Below are positions 1 to 10,741 of a DNA stretch of 64,000 bases, piece after piece; position 1 is the first letter of the stretch; each line of letters opens with the position of its first letter. Both the position numbers and the translations under genes were made by a program. The notes beneath the pieces were generated by a model. It searched no databases. It saw only the letters and a program-made list of their open reading frames with translations, and was not told the origin of the DNA. Source of the stretch: Ectobius pallidus (Eukaryota > Arthropoda > Insecta > Blattodea > Ectobiidae); contig CAXKWD010000002.1 of assembly GCA_964059195.1 (NCBI GenBank), forward strand, positions 155,758,422-155,822,421, in the 5' to 3' direction.

Positions 1-860
1 ATTCTTGAAGTGAATGCGCACTATCAGCAAATTATTTTAAGGTCGACTTGCTGCTTCGACCGAGAATAAGAACCTTTAAATGTTGCTTCGACACTGCAAC
101 TAAAATTAAGCACTCTGAAATATTCACTTCACAGCAGTACTTACAGTAAATCCTTTTACTTAATGAGTTACGCATTCAAGTCCATACGGTTTGATCAGGG
201 AAGTAAAAAACTTGGCTTCACACATTTGTAATTGAATCACAAATAAATTACTTTGAAGAACGTATTAAATTGCGTCTCTGCAATAACTAGGGCTGGGAAA
301 CTTCAAATTCCCAGCTCGACAATAATAACTAGATTCAGAATTCTGAACTGAAAACTAGCCTGGCGAAAGCTTCGAACGAGAGAATAAGAATGAATAGCAA
401 GAATGACAGACGTCACGACATGTGACGTAAAGCAAGAATTCCATTGGCCAAGAAAAACAATAAATAATTAATCTTGGAAATAAATCAATTAAGTTACATT
501 AAAATACTAAATCATAAATAAGAGAATTAATTAGCATTACTTTAAAACTGAATTGTTTCCTTAAAACACAAAATCATGAATAAAATATACTAAAAAATAA
601 TCAGACTGAAACTTTGGGTTGGAGATTATAACATGACTATCCAAAAAATGAAAGATGCGACAGTCAAATGTTATTTCTGATGAGAATTGATGAGAGAAAG
701 AACAAACAGATAAGTAAACATATTTAAAATTATATTGAAGACACAACAAGAAAATAAAACAAACGAAGACACAAGCCTGTTGCCATAGCAACACGGCGAA
801 TGACCTCGCGAAACCAGCTAATGCCTCAAATCCGGCCAGACACGAATGCCAGACGGAACA
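1..860 (-). repeat. 3' LTR (partial) of the BEL/Pao element
   Basis: This matches 5938-6798 with about six substitutions and one single-base indel noticed by eye, for example in an A-run near 563. It ends in CA as expected for an LTR. Its other end lies before the window. No clear polypurine tract adjoins it at 861-880. Confidence 0.9.
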
Positions 861-1025
861 TATTGCCCGCGATAATTTCGCTCGTGAAATTATCTAACAG
901 AATGTGACGTCAAGCAAATTCGTGAATGCAAGGATTCGAGGCCAAAACAACTATCAAGTCGCAATAAAGTCAAAATCGGTGGAGTGGGATGCGTCCGGCA
1001 TCAGCACTCTGAATGAAAGCAGGTG

Positions 1026-1499
1026 TCACTGTCCCTCTTCACTGACAGGCAGAGGAGCCAACTTGATGAGGGGCCTCTTATAAGTGCCTGAGACAGTGCG
1101 CACAGTGACAACTCTGACAAGGCCGTCTGGGCCTGGGTGTACTTGGTGCACCAGACCAAGCACCCACCTATGAGGAGGTACATTGTCCTCGAGAACCAAT
1201 ACAGGGGTACCCAAAGGAACGTCTGGCAGTACCTTGTGCCACCTTGCACGACGCTGTAGCGTGTGGAGATAATCCACGGACCACTTCTTCCAAATGCAAG
1301 TGACCATCTGCTGAAGATGGTTCCAACGGGAACGCAGGCTGTACCCACCAGAGAGGTCAGGACTGGGCACCGATACAATGGGCTTGCCAATAAGAAAGTG
1401 GCCGGGAGACAAATATCCAAAGTCATCCACGTCCTCAGATAACGACATCAAAGGACGTGAATTCAAGAATGACTCAATTTGTGTGAGAACAGTAGACAT
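1026..1499 (-). pseudogene. BEL/Pao pol C-terminal part (after frameshift)
   Basis: This frame encodes the end of a Pao-type polyprotein: the distal integrase, recognisable by the family motif FLNSRPL, then a DUF5641-like region with GHFLIGKP and a tail rich in tryptophan and arginine. It continues the upstream gag-pol frame directly but is shifted by one base; the upstream frame stops at 1505. The join is visible near 1500-1510, where the minus strand can be read past the stop in this phase. The lesion should prevent an intact integrase. Confidence is high for family and for the frameshift; whether it is natural or an assembly error cannot be told from one sequence. Confidence 0.85.
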
Positions 1500-1504
1500 C
1501 TCCT

Positions 1505-4500
1505 CTAAGTGTACTTACAGGACGAGGACATCCTCTTCAAGTGGAACTTCAAAGAGCGTACTGCCGCCTCATGAAGCCCTCCCATGTGTGGAGAGTGAGG
1601 AGGCAAGAAACGCCAATGAATGTTCAAATGCGCAGTGGCGTCTTGCACAGCGGAGTGATGTTCTGATGACATCAAAAGCCTAGAGAGGTTCTGCAGGTCG
1701 GCGTGGGCTCCGACAAAGTTTCTACCATTATCACAAGTGATTGAACTTGGAATTCCACGACGACTTGTGAACCTTGACAATGCCGCCAGGAAGGCACGTG
1801 AGGTGAGCGAAGTCACTAGCTCAACGTGTACGGCCTTCGTGGACATGCAGACAAAAATAGCAACGTAGGCTTTAGTAGTCACCTTGGACCGCGGGCCACC
1901 AAACTTGAGAGAGAATGGACCGGCGTAGTCCACACTAGAGTTTGTGAAAGGAGGGAGAGGATTTACTCTCTCAGGAGGCAGATCAGCCATCTTTTGCTGA
2001 AAAGCCTGAGCCTCAAAGCGGAAGCAAACACTACAGCGCCTCCGTACACTGCGAACCAGCTTGCGAATGCAAGGGATCCAATACGACTCTCGCAAGTGCG
2101 AGATGACTAGCTGAGGTCCTGCATGACCTAGCTGCAAGTGAACATGGAGAACTAACTGCCTGGTGAAAGCATGCTCTGCAGGAAGTAATATCTGATGCTT
2201 GTTGTCAAAAGGTAGGTTGGACCGACTTAGACGTCCACCTACACGCAGGATGTTATCCTGAATAAAGGGGCATAGTTGCCGGATCTTACTAGAAGAAGGC
2301 AAATCTTGCGAGGAAGACAATGCTTGAATTTCCTTTCTGAAAGCATTCCTTTGAATGATTCTAATGCAAGAATGCAAAGCTTCAGTAAGCTCTGACGGCA
2401 ATAAAGGGCCATTGATAGGTGACTTGAGTTTCAAGTAATTATTAATGAAACGTCGCACATAAGCCATGACCCTGATTGTTTTCAAATGTGAAAACTTAGT
2501 CAGCCATGGGCTTAAGCTTGAGGTTTCGATAGTGACTAGCGCTGCTATCTTCACCTCTGGGAGAGACGAAGATTCGAGCTCAGTGGGCAAACTGGGCCAC
2601 TGAGTGGAGTCGGCAGTAAGCCAAGAAGGGCCTGACCACCACAGAGAGTTGTTAAGTAGGTCAGAAGGGGTGGCTCCCCTAGAGATGAGATCAGCGGGAT
2701 TGTCCTTAGATGACACATGCGACCAAGAGCCAATGGCAGTGAATTCTTGGACGTCCGCGACTCTGTTAGCCACGAAAGTCTTAAGTTTAGAAGGTGAATG
2801 GTTTAAGTCTGCAGTTAGGAAGGCTGAGTAATTGGAAGACATAGCCTTCGAGCATTCAGGCTCTTTTGGGCTTGCTTCAAGATAACGCTTAGCCGTGGAT
2901 CGGCGTCGATGACCATTGGAAGTATGGCAACGCTGTGAAGGGAAAGGCGCAGAGGGCAGTTTCCCGGCGAAGTACCAACCAAGGTGCGAGTTCTGAATTG
3001 TAGGTAACTCACAGGTGGAAATTTGCCCTGGACACACCACTTGGGCGCAAATCTCCACTCCAAGAAGTAGATCGACACACTTAGGACGACTAAAGAATGG
3101 GTCAGCCAAGGGAAGATTCGGAGGAATGTTCCAATCTTTCGTCTCAATGAAAGAGCTCGGGAACCTTTTCTCCGAAATCTCCGGAACGACAATGGCCTGT
3201 GCATTGTAGCGCCATGAAGTCACTCGCGATTGAATCGCGATGCTGGTTAGCTTATGTGTGCTAACATTAGTGGACAAAATTCCCGCTAGCGTAGTCCGCT
3301 GCGCATGAGGAGCTAGTCCAAGACGCCTAAACAGCCTGTCGCTAATAAGATTGCAGTCTGAACCGCTATCCAGGAGGGCTGTGGCCTCAACAGGCGAGCC
3401 GTCTGAGTCCAGGATGCGGACAGTAGCAGTAGGAAGCAAGCAGCGCTGCTGGGTCTGACTAGAAGCCATAACACCTGCAGTGTTGGCTGCCTGGTGACTA
3501 TCGCTAGTAGGCTCGTGGAGGAATGTGCTATGTCTCCCAGCACATCTCCTGCACTGAAAAGTCCTACAATTGTTGGCATGCCCTTGACTATACAGGCATA
3601 CGCGACACAGTTTGCGGTCTCTAACAAACTGGTCTCTTTGAGCGAAAGTCATGCTCCTGAAGTCGCTGCATGAAAACAGGTCATGCACAGCAGTACGACA
3701 ACAGAGACATTTAGGCCTCGGAGAAGAAGACTTTGACTTGGAAGGAGCCGGAGAGCTCGGAACTGACTTAGCAGCCTGACTTTTCGTGGCAGCATCAGTC
3801 ATCTGCAGTATGCGAACTCGGCTTTCCAAGAAGACAAATAACTCCTTGAGAGTAGGGAGCTTCCCTATTTTGACAGATGACTCCCATTCTCTGATGAGGT
3901 TCATCGGAAGCTTGTCGATGATAATTCTGGTAATAATCAGATCTGACAACTCCACTTCTGTATTAAGGGAATTCAGTGCATGTACCGTGCTTATAAAATG
4001 ATCCAGGTATTTCTGCAGGGATTCTGCAGAATACCTCTCAATCTGAGGGGGAGAGAAGAGATTGTCCAGATGGGTGTTGGCGATTAGCCGGTCGTTATCA
4101 AACCTATCAATCAAAGTCTGCCACGCCACCTGGAAGGTCGCAGCAGAGACAGGAATATTCTGAATGACCGTACTAACCTCTGATGACAGGCAGGACTTCA
4201 AGTACTGATACTTGTCCATGTCTGAAATGTGCCTGTGTTGAATTACCAACGACGAGAAAGTGTCACGAAACTCGATCCACTCAGAGGGGTTCCCATTGAA
4301 CTGAGGAAGACGGATTTCGGGGAGTTTCGGTAACAACGGCGTGACAGGGTCGAGCGAGGAGCGCTGACTGGCAGTCTGCGCCTGCTCGGGTTCATATAGC
4401 TGTTTCTTTTCAGCTATCATGGAGTCAAAGAAACTGATAACTTTGTAATAATCAGCTTCCAATGCGTGAAAGTCGAATTCATGATCCTGGTAGGCCTCGT

Positions 4501-5026
4501 CAATGGCCACCTGAGCATAATCTGACTTATAGGCCTTGAAGACCTCTACGAATTCAGAGCGGCGAATGCGCGCCTCATGAAGCGTAGTGAGATCTTCGAT
4601 TTCGTACTCTCGCATAATCTGCATTTGACGCAGAAATTGCGACTGCAAGTACTCGAAGCGTCTTATTTTAGCCTTTTGGGCAGCTTCGGCCTGGGCGTGG
4701 GCTTCGGCTCTCTTAGCCTCAGCTTCCTCACGGGCCAGGGCAAGCTGAAGGAATTTACACAACTGAGAGTTGCCTCTGGAAATGACGGCGTCGACTTCTG
4801 CCCTATAGGCTTCTTCAGCATCAGAATAATCCACACCGTCGATTTCAGTCTGCACAAGGTCGAACTTAGCTGCAAGTTCGTCTAACTTAGACTCATACTT
4901 TTTGAGTTCAGGATATGTGACATCCTCAATAGCTAAATTACTAATGACATTAACCTGCCGCGTAATCTGGGCCTTAATGGGAACTCGCTTGGCTTTAAGA
5001 GCCGTCAAACCGTCTGGACTCGACAT
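1505..5026 (-). pseudogene. BEL/Pao gag-protease-integrase polyprotein lacking RT
   Basis: I chose the methionine at 5026 (MSSPDGL) because what lies upstream looks like leader; an in-frame ATG exists at 5188. In order: a charged coiled-coil gag start, a DUF1759-like gag, cysteine-rich knuckles near 3540-3700 (CRVC, CRRCAGRH), the retropepsin motif LLDSGSD near 3360-3385, a DUF1758-like stretch, then abruptly at about 2830-2850 the RNase H/linker region (VANRV, DNPADLISRG), followed by the integrase zinc-binding region and core (SVDYAGP, TCDNGRNF). The reverse transcriptase, normally several hundred residues between protease and RNase H, is absent without breaking the frame. The frame ends with a stop in integrase caused by a one-base shift. 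It could move only with enzymes supplied in trans. Confidence 0.87.
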
Positions 5027-5557
5027 AGTGACTTGCTTATACAATGTCTGAATTAAATAGGTTGCCCGCCTAGAGCCGGTGCAACAATGACAAATTAAGG
5101 TTTGTTTATAAGAATGGAGTGAGTTGCCCGCATAGGAGCATACGAGTAGACAAAGAAATAGTGTGTAGCTGTACAGGTGTAAGTACACAGATGTAAATGT
5201 TTACCCTTTACAAGAAAGTACAGAAAACTTAATTGAAATCTGTCAGAGACCTCCCTCAAACGCAATGCGGAGGAGAACCACAGATACTTATAGCAACTGA
5301 CTTTAAACTACTTATTACTGATGGCTACTGATGGTAGCGTCTCACACCGGCGGCAAACTATACCGGGAGAACAAGATTGATATATAAGAATGACTAGAAT
5401 TGTGGCTAATCACTGAGGTCTCTGTAATAAGTGACCAAGACAAATTCAAACTGTTAATTGAATAGTTACTTTACGTTAATTATAGGTCACTAACTATCAA
5501 TGCATCTTCAACCATAGGCCTCTGGGTCATATCCGGCCCGGAGGAACCACAAAGAGA
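5027..5557 (-). other. BEL/Pao leader region
   Basis: This is untranslated sequence between the 5' LTR and the gag start, with no domain recognised. It contains the probable primer-binding site at its upstream end. Confidence 0.6.
5532..5549 (-). promoter_or_regulatory. Probable tRNA primer-binding site of the BEL/Pao element
   Basis: Read on the + strand, TCCGGCCCGGAGGAACCA resembles the 3' end of a tRNA, finishing in CCA. It lies 8 bases from the proposed LTR edge at 5558. The priming tRNA is uncertain; Tyr-like is one guess. Confidence 0.4.
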
Positions 5558-6798
5558 TGTTCCCGCTCCCACGGTAGCTCGCAGGCGAAATAGGGACACG
5601 GGGAAACCTCTCCGGTTTGAAGGATGCTACACTAAGTCAAATTTAAAACATATTTATTGAGCCCCTTGAAAGATACAAAGAGCACAATGGACAAAATGAT
5701 AAATAGACCCTTTAAAATACAAGATGGAATTTTGTATCTTGCTTTACAAATAAATTCCTCTTCCTAGCGGTGCCGAAGAAGATGAAATGTTGATGAAGTC
5801 AAGGGGAGACGACTTAGTAAGCTCCTTCTGGAAAATAAGGCATGCTTGCCTTATAAGACTGATGAATAGCTCGGAGGACCAGAGCAGAGCAATTTTTATA
5901 GTCGCGCTTGCTCAAACGACTGAGAAAGAATTGCACTATTCTTGAAGTGAATGCACACTATCAGCAAATTATTTTAAGGTCGACTTGCTGCTTCGACCGA
6001 GAATAAGAACCTTTAAATGTTGCTTCGACACTGCAACTAAAATTAAGCACTCTGAAATATTCACTTCACAGCAGTACTTACAGTAAATCCTTTTACTTAA
6101 TGAGTTACGCATTCAAGTCCATACGGTTTGATCAGGGAAGTAAAAAACTTGGCTTCACACATTTGTAATTGAATCACAAATAAATTACTTTGAAGAACGT
6201 ATTAAATTGCGTCTCTGCAATAACTAGGGCTGGGAAACTTCAAATTCCCAGCTCGACAATAATAACTAGATTCAGAATTCTGAACTGAAAACTAGCCTGG
6301 CGAAAGCTTCGAACGAGAGAATAAGAATGAATAGCAAGAATGACAGACGTCACGACATGTGACGTAAAGCAAGAATCCCATTGGCCAAGAAAAACAATAA
6401 ATAATTAATCTTGGAAATAAATCAATTAAGTTACATTAAAATACTAAATCATAAATAAGAGAATTAATTAGCATTACTTTAAAACTGAATTGTTTCCTTA
6501 AAAACACAAAATCATGAATAAAATATACTAAAAAATAATCAGACTGAAACTTTGGGTTGGAGATTATAACATGACTATCCAAAAAATGAAAGATTCGACA
6601 GTCAAATGTTATTTCTGATGAGAATTGATGGGAGAAAGAACAAACAGATAAGTAAACATATTTAAAATTATATTGAAGACACAACAAGAAAATAAAACAA
6701 ACGAAGACACAAGCCTGTTGCCATAGCAACACGGCGAATGACCTCGCGAAACCAGCTAATGCCTCAAATTCGGCCAGACACGAATGCCAGACGGAACA
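5558..6798 (-). repeat. 5' LTR of the BEL/Pao element
   Basis: The right LTR is about 1.24 kb. The part from 5938 is repeated at the window start. The 5558 edge is inferred from a TG next to the primer-site candidate; the CA edge at 6798 is shared with the left LTR. Confidence 0.75.
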
Positions 6799-7651
6799 GA
6801 TTGAATAGTAGAAAGAGGAAAGGAGGGAGGGAAAATAAAAATTTTCAAAACGCTGCTAAACAAGAGACATCTACTAGGAAATCTCGAGTGGGAGGAGCTT
6901 AAGGGTCGACCTGTTTTTGGATTTTCCCCAAATGCTTTCTTCGTTATCTTTTTTATGTGACCTATTAACTCTTTCAGAACTTGAGATTTTACATTGTAAT
7001 AAGGCAGTCATCAGTTAAAAACTTCAGTGGGCTATTAAGTTTAAAATTGATAGAGAAAAGTTCCGTGGAATATCTGGTTTCCATGAATGACAAACATAAC
7101 AGATGAAGAAAAAATCGTCAAGTTTTTACTTAAAGCATTACTCTATTAATCTTACATCTCCGCTTTTATACAATTCATGAGACAAAGCATTTATACATCC
7201 TTAGCCGTGAAAATGTTAAGCCCATTTATATCGCCAGAAATTAAATTACCAGAACGTTTTTCATCGCATTTGCTCTTGCACGGTTGTTATCGCTTTCGTT
7301 TTTTTGGATTTCTCAAGACAATGTCAATCAATACATCCTTGTCCTTTTTGAAAAAATTAAGGGAACGATCCTTTTTCTGCTAAATTTCGATCATATTTTC
7401 CCTTCCTTTCCCTTCCTTTCGCACACGGTCTGAGTACGAAGGAAAACAGAGTAACAATGGTCTCGCCTCACGATACTCAGCTGTTTCTGCGATGTTGCCA
7501 AGCGCTCATGTATGAACTAGGATCAAAATTGAACTTCGATTAGTTGATCTTAGATCAGTGTTCTACAATACGACTCGAGCCTGAACTCAGATCATTTTCT
7601 GAACTTAGATCATAATTGATCTCCAGTCAGTGATGTTTATACAATCGGCCC
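6799..7651. mobile_element. Harbinger-like element, truncated copy abutting the exon
   Basis: This is a reverse-orientation copy of the element at 45874-47864. Shared stretches include the GAATAGTAGAAAG block at its left and a right terminus of GTTTATACAATCGGCCC. A TTA, the family's target word, follows at 7652-7654. The left part is cut off by the BEL/Pao insertion. It lacks the LINE fragment present in the other copy, so it supplies an empty site for that insertion. No coding frame was recognised. The terminus lies only 26 bases before the first base of exon A. Confidence 0.8.
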
Positions 7652-7677
7652 TTAGTGATTTTCTGTGATTGTTTCAG

Positions 7678-7888
7678 CTTTGAACAGTTCTGTATTAATT
7701 ATGCCAATGAGAACTTGCAACAGTTCTTTGTACAGCACATTTTCAAATTGGAGCAAGAGGAGTATAACTTGGAAGGAATTAACTGGCAACACATAGAATT
7801 TGTTGATAATCAAGATGCACTGGATCTCATAGCTATCAAGCAGCTCAACATTATGGCTCTTATTGATGAGGAGTCGAAGTTCCCAAAG
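7678..7888 (+). CDS. ck: Myosin VIIa motor domain, exon A
   Basis: This exon encodes [20 protein letters not shown] and continues through a [14 protein letters not shown] segment to DEESKFPK. These are the relay-helix and relay-loop region of the myosin head, with residues typical of class VII. The acceptor is TTGTTTCAG at 7669-7677 and the donor is GTTTGT at 7889. The first base completes a serine codon begun in an upstream exon outside the window; the exon ends in phase 0. Myosin VIIa is an actin-based motor of stereocilia, microvilli and insect bristles and hairs. No stop or frameshift is present, so the gene appears functional here. The acceptor is crowded by a transposon end. Confidence 0.95.
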
Positions 7889-8059
7889 GTTTGTTATCAA
7901 ATAGCACATTTTACATTATTTTCCAGTTTAAGGCTTTCTCAGTTGATCATAAATGATGGTTTTGAAGCTGTAATTCAAGGGATGGAGACTGCAAAGTTGA
8001 TAGTGACTGAAAACATGGCACTAGGAGAGAATTAGAATAGAAGATAATTAATTAAAGAG
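7889..8059. other. Intron sequence, nothing recognised
   Basis: AT-rich intron start following the donor; no element or RNA recognised. Confidence 0.5.
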
Positions 8060-8985
8060 ATTATGTTAAACTTCTAAAGATTGGCAACAGTGAACAGCCA
8101 GTTTGCAAATTCCTTCTTCAGATTTGACATAAAATTTGAAATTACTGCAATATCTATTTCAGAATTTTTTATATTAAAAAATTATTGGAAGGTGAATAAA
8201 TTCTTGACTTGCAATTCTTGTGACGGAAAGAAGACACACTTTGCATCAAATCACATATTAATTTCCCATTTGCCTTGTAGCTCAGTACTAAGTGCATTTA
8301 AATGTTTCAGAATGTCTTTCAGGAAAGCCACAGCTAGCATATTCCATTCATTTGCTAGGAACTACAAATAGTTTCTTGCTCCTTATGTATCCAACTTTTC
8401 TTCTTTTATTTGCCAAAAACGTTTAATCACTTGACCTTTACTTAGCCAATGAACATTGTTGTTTTGCAGTAAGTCAGAATGCGCCGAATCACACTCAGAG
8501 AGAAACTCTTTGAACTGTTTATGCTGAAGAGCAGAACGAGACCTCATAAAAATAATCAACTTGCTCAAGCTGTCCATTACGTCTTTCATAGTGACACTAA
8601 GTTTTCCACAAAGAGCTGCCTGGTGAATTATGCACTGATAAGATAGTAGCTCAGCATTCTTATCCTTAATTCTCTTTACTAGTCCCTTTTCATTGTCGAT
8701 CATCACTGGGGCCCTTCAGTTGAAAGAGACACCATTTTATCATAACTAATGTTTGATTTTGTCATGGAGTCGTCAAAATTCTTGAATAAATCTTCTCAGC
8801 GAGTCTTGCCTTTCAATAGTAATATTGCTAGTAATTCTTCTCTAAATGCTTTACTTTAAATATTAAAAAATAACACGAAAGTAGACATTTGTTCTTCATC
8901 AACAATGTCACATAATTCATCAAGTGCTATGGTGTAGCAAGGTGCCTTCTGCAGAAGTTCAAGCAAACTATTTTTATTGTTGATA
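8060..8985 (-). pseudogene. hAT-type transposase relic (GTF2IRD2/ZBED-like family)
   Basis: On the minus strand, fragments in different frames give the order typical of the domesticated-hAT family that includes vertebrate GTF2IRD2 and ZBED5: an ALDELCDI segment near 8930, a GAPVMIDNEKGL segment near 8700, then CIIHQAALCGK, VHWLSKGQVIKRF, and further down ILKHLNALSTELQGK near 8280-8340. Stops and frameshifts separate them, so it is dead. The N-terminal zinc finger and C-terminal dimerisation region are absent. It directly abuts the LINE relic on its right, and no target duplication is visible. The family assignment rests on motif order; the exact borders are approximate. Confidence 0.75.
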
Positions 8986-9659
8986 CGAACATAATATAAG
9001 TACGATTTGAACCAATTGTATACTACCCCTTGCATTCCAACAGCCAACAATTTTTGTAACAAAACTGAGTCAAAAGTTTTTGACAAGTCTAAAAATAAGC
9101 CTACATTTAGCTCTTTTCTGTCCAGAGAATAATACAGATTTAATAAAATTTGCTACTGCTGTATCTATGGACTTGTCTTTGCAGAACCCATGTTGTTTAT
9201 CAATTACTATATTATATTTTTAAGAAAAGAGGTAAGTGTGATAAGCATGACTTTTTCAATAATTTTGGAAAATGCTGGAAGTAGAGAGACCAGCCTATAG
9301 TTACCTACCGGTACTTCATTTTCTGATCCTTACTTATAAAGAGGTTTAATATTTGCTATCTTTAGTTTGTCAGGAAAAGTGCCTGTTGAAAGTGAGAGAT
9401 TTATTATGTAGCATAAAGGCCTCACTATATACAGATAATATTTCTGTATGATAGTATCTAGTATTTCATCAATAGCAGTTGAGGTTTTGTTTTTCATTCT
9501 TTTAGTTATAGCCTACTAATTATTTCTTTTTCTGTAACGGGCTCCAAGAACATGCTATTATATTGTTTTGAAGGAATGCTTATGTTTTGGATATTATGTC
9601 TTAAGTCATTGTGCCTATATAAGATATTTTGTGCTATCCCAGTGTAATAATCATTGAAA
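8986..9659 (-). pseudogene. LINE A, reverse transcriptase part
   Basis: On the minus strand, degraded frames read FLEPVTEKEI near 9540, QHGFCKDKSIDTAVANFI near 9180, and a motif-A-like segment (SKTFDS) near 9080, all as in CR1/Jockey-group reverse transcriptases. The coding continues into 13245-14189 and 14999-15910 when two DNA elements are subtracted. The 3' part is missing, replaced by the hAT relic. Confidence 0.8.
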
Positions 9660-10239
9660 GTATTAGCACAGTATAAGTATTAATACAGTAAGGAAACTGT
9701 GTGTTAAAAGTCCTATAACAGCGTGTTAGCTGGGTGACACTAGCGCTCCATGCGGCAAGTAGCTAAAACTACATTCTCATCTTATAAAATAACTTGGGAA
9801 AATGCATAAACACATCACAAAATATGTTATAATAAGAGAGAAAAAATCTTCTTTCAAATCTCAATTTTAAATTTAAGAAACAATGAAACACGTATTATAT
9901 TTTACTTAAGATCAGGCACAATTTTTAAATGCCACTTACCTGTGACTGATCATTAACTTGCACTGCAGGTCCTAGGGCTATTCTTATTACAAGTTTTAAT
10001 AACTTCAAGATGATTCTTGGAAAATTAATTATAACTCTTTTTTATTTTTAAAAGTAATAATACATTAGAATAGAAATGTCATCATTTTACAATTTTACAA
10101 TAATAATACAATATTACATAAGATACATTACAAAATTCAAATAAAAATATAGGTTTCTATCAGTATTTCTCTACACACAAAAATACATCGGGTTCAAACG
10201 AAATTTTTCACATGCACCCTCTACAACCTGGAAGGAATG

Positions 10240-10741
10240 ACAGGCAACATTAAAATTCAAACAAACCACCCCTTCCCTTACCAACCCCGATCAGTAATGT
10301 TTTTCCTACAGCCTACATATCTATATTCTTTGACAAATGTCTACAAAATTTAACACATGTACCCTGTAGGACAGGGTAAAAATTCTACAATAGAATAATA
10401 TTAAAAAAACCATCCCTTGTTAAAAATTCAACCTCTATTATGTGATCTCTATACAATTCTACATTTTTGGCCGATTTTTACTAAACTTTAAACACAGACT
10501 CTATAGAATCAAGAGAAACTTGAGGAAAAAATTAATTTTGGAAGCAAGCACCCCTTTTTATAAGAACTTTATTTTAATCTACATTTTCTGACTAATTTTT
10601 AACAGACTTTACACACAGACCCTATAGAACCAGAAGAAATTTTTAGGCAAAACTAATTTTGGAACAAACCACCCCTTAAATATTTCAGCCCCTATCATAT
10701 GGTTATTATTTATATCTACATTCTTCGACCAATTTTTACCA
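10240..10741 (+). repeat. Satellite-like tandem units, about 115-135 bp (left block)
   Basis: About four degenerate units are visible, each with the landmarks CTACATTTT, a TTTTTAC...ACTTTA block, ACACAGAC and AACCACCCCTT, for example around 10440, 10560 and 10680. The array resumes after the nested LINE at 12196. Confidence 0.75.

Larger units (their letters stand above)
1..6798 (-). mobile_element. BEL/Pao LTR retrotransposon, RT-deleted, left end outside window
   Basis: The first 860 bases are repeated almost exactly at 5938-6798, and both copies end in the same ACGGAACA. Between them a minus-strand gag-pol frame has the BEL/Pao order: gag, zinc-knuckle region, DSGS aspartic protease, Pao-type linker, integrase with an H2C2 zinc-binding part, and a C-terminal DUF5641-like region. 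I place the right (5') LTR at 5558-6798, starting TG and ending CA; the left LTR continues past the window start. The element interrupts the Harbinger-like repeat that resumes at 6799, since the second copy of that repeat (near 47.2 kb) reads straight through this point. Target duplication cannot be tested because the left border is missing. Few LTR differences indicate a recent insertion. Confidence 0.9.

Noticed and set aside
7177..8035. Plus-strand frames before and around exon A.
   Set aside because: The first is non-coding transposon sequence; the second is exon A read through its donor into the intron.
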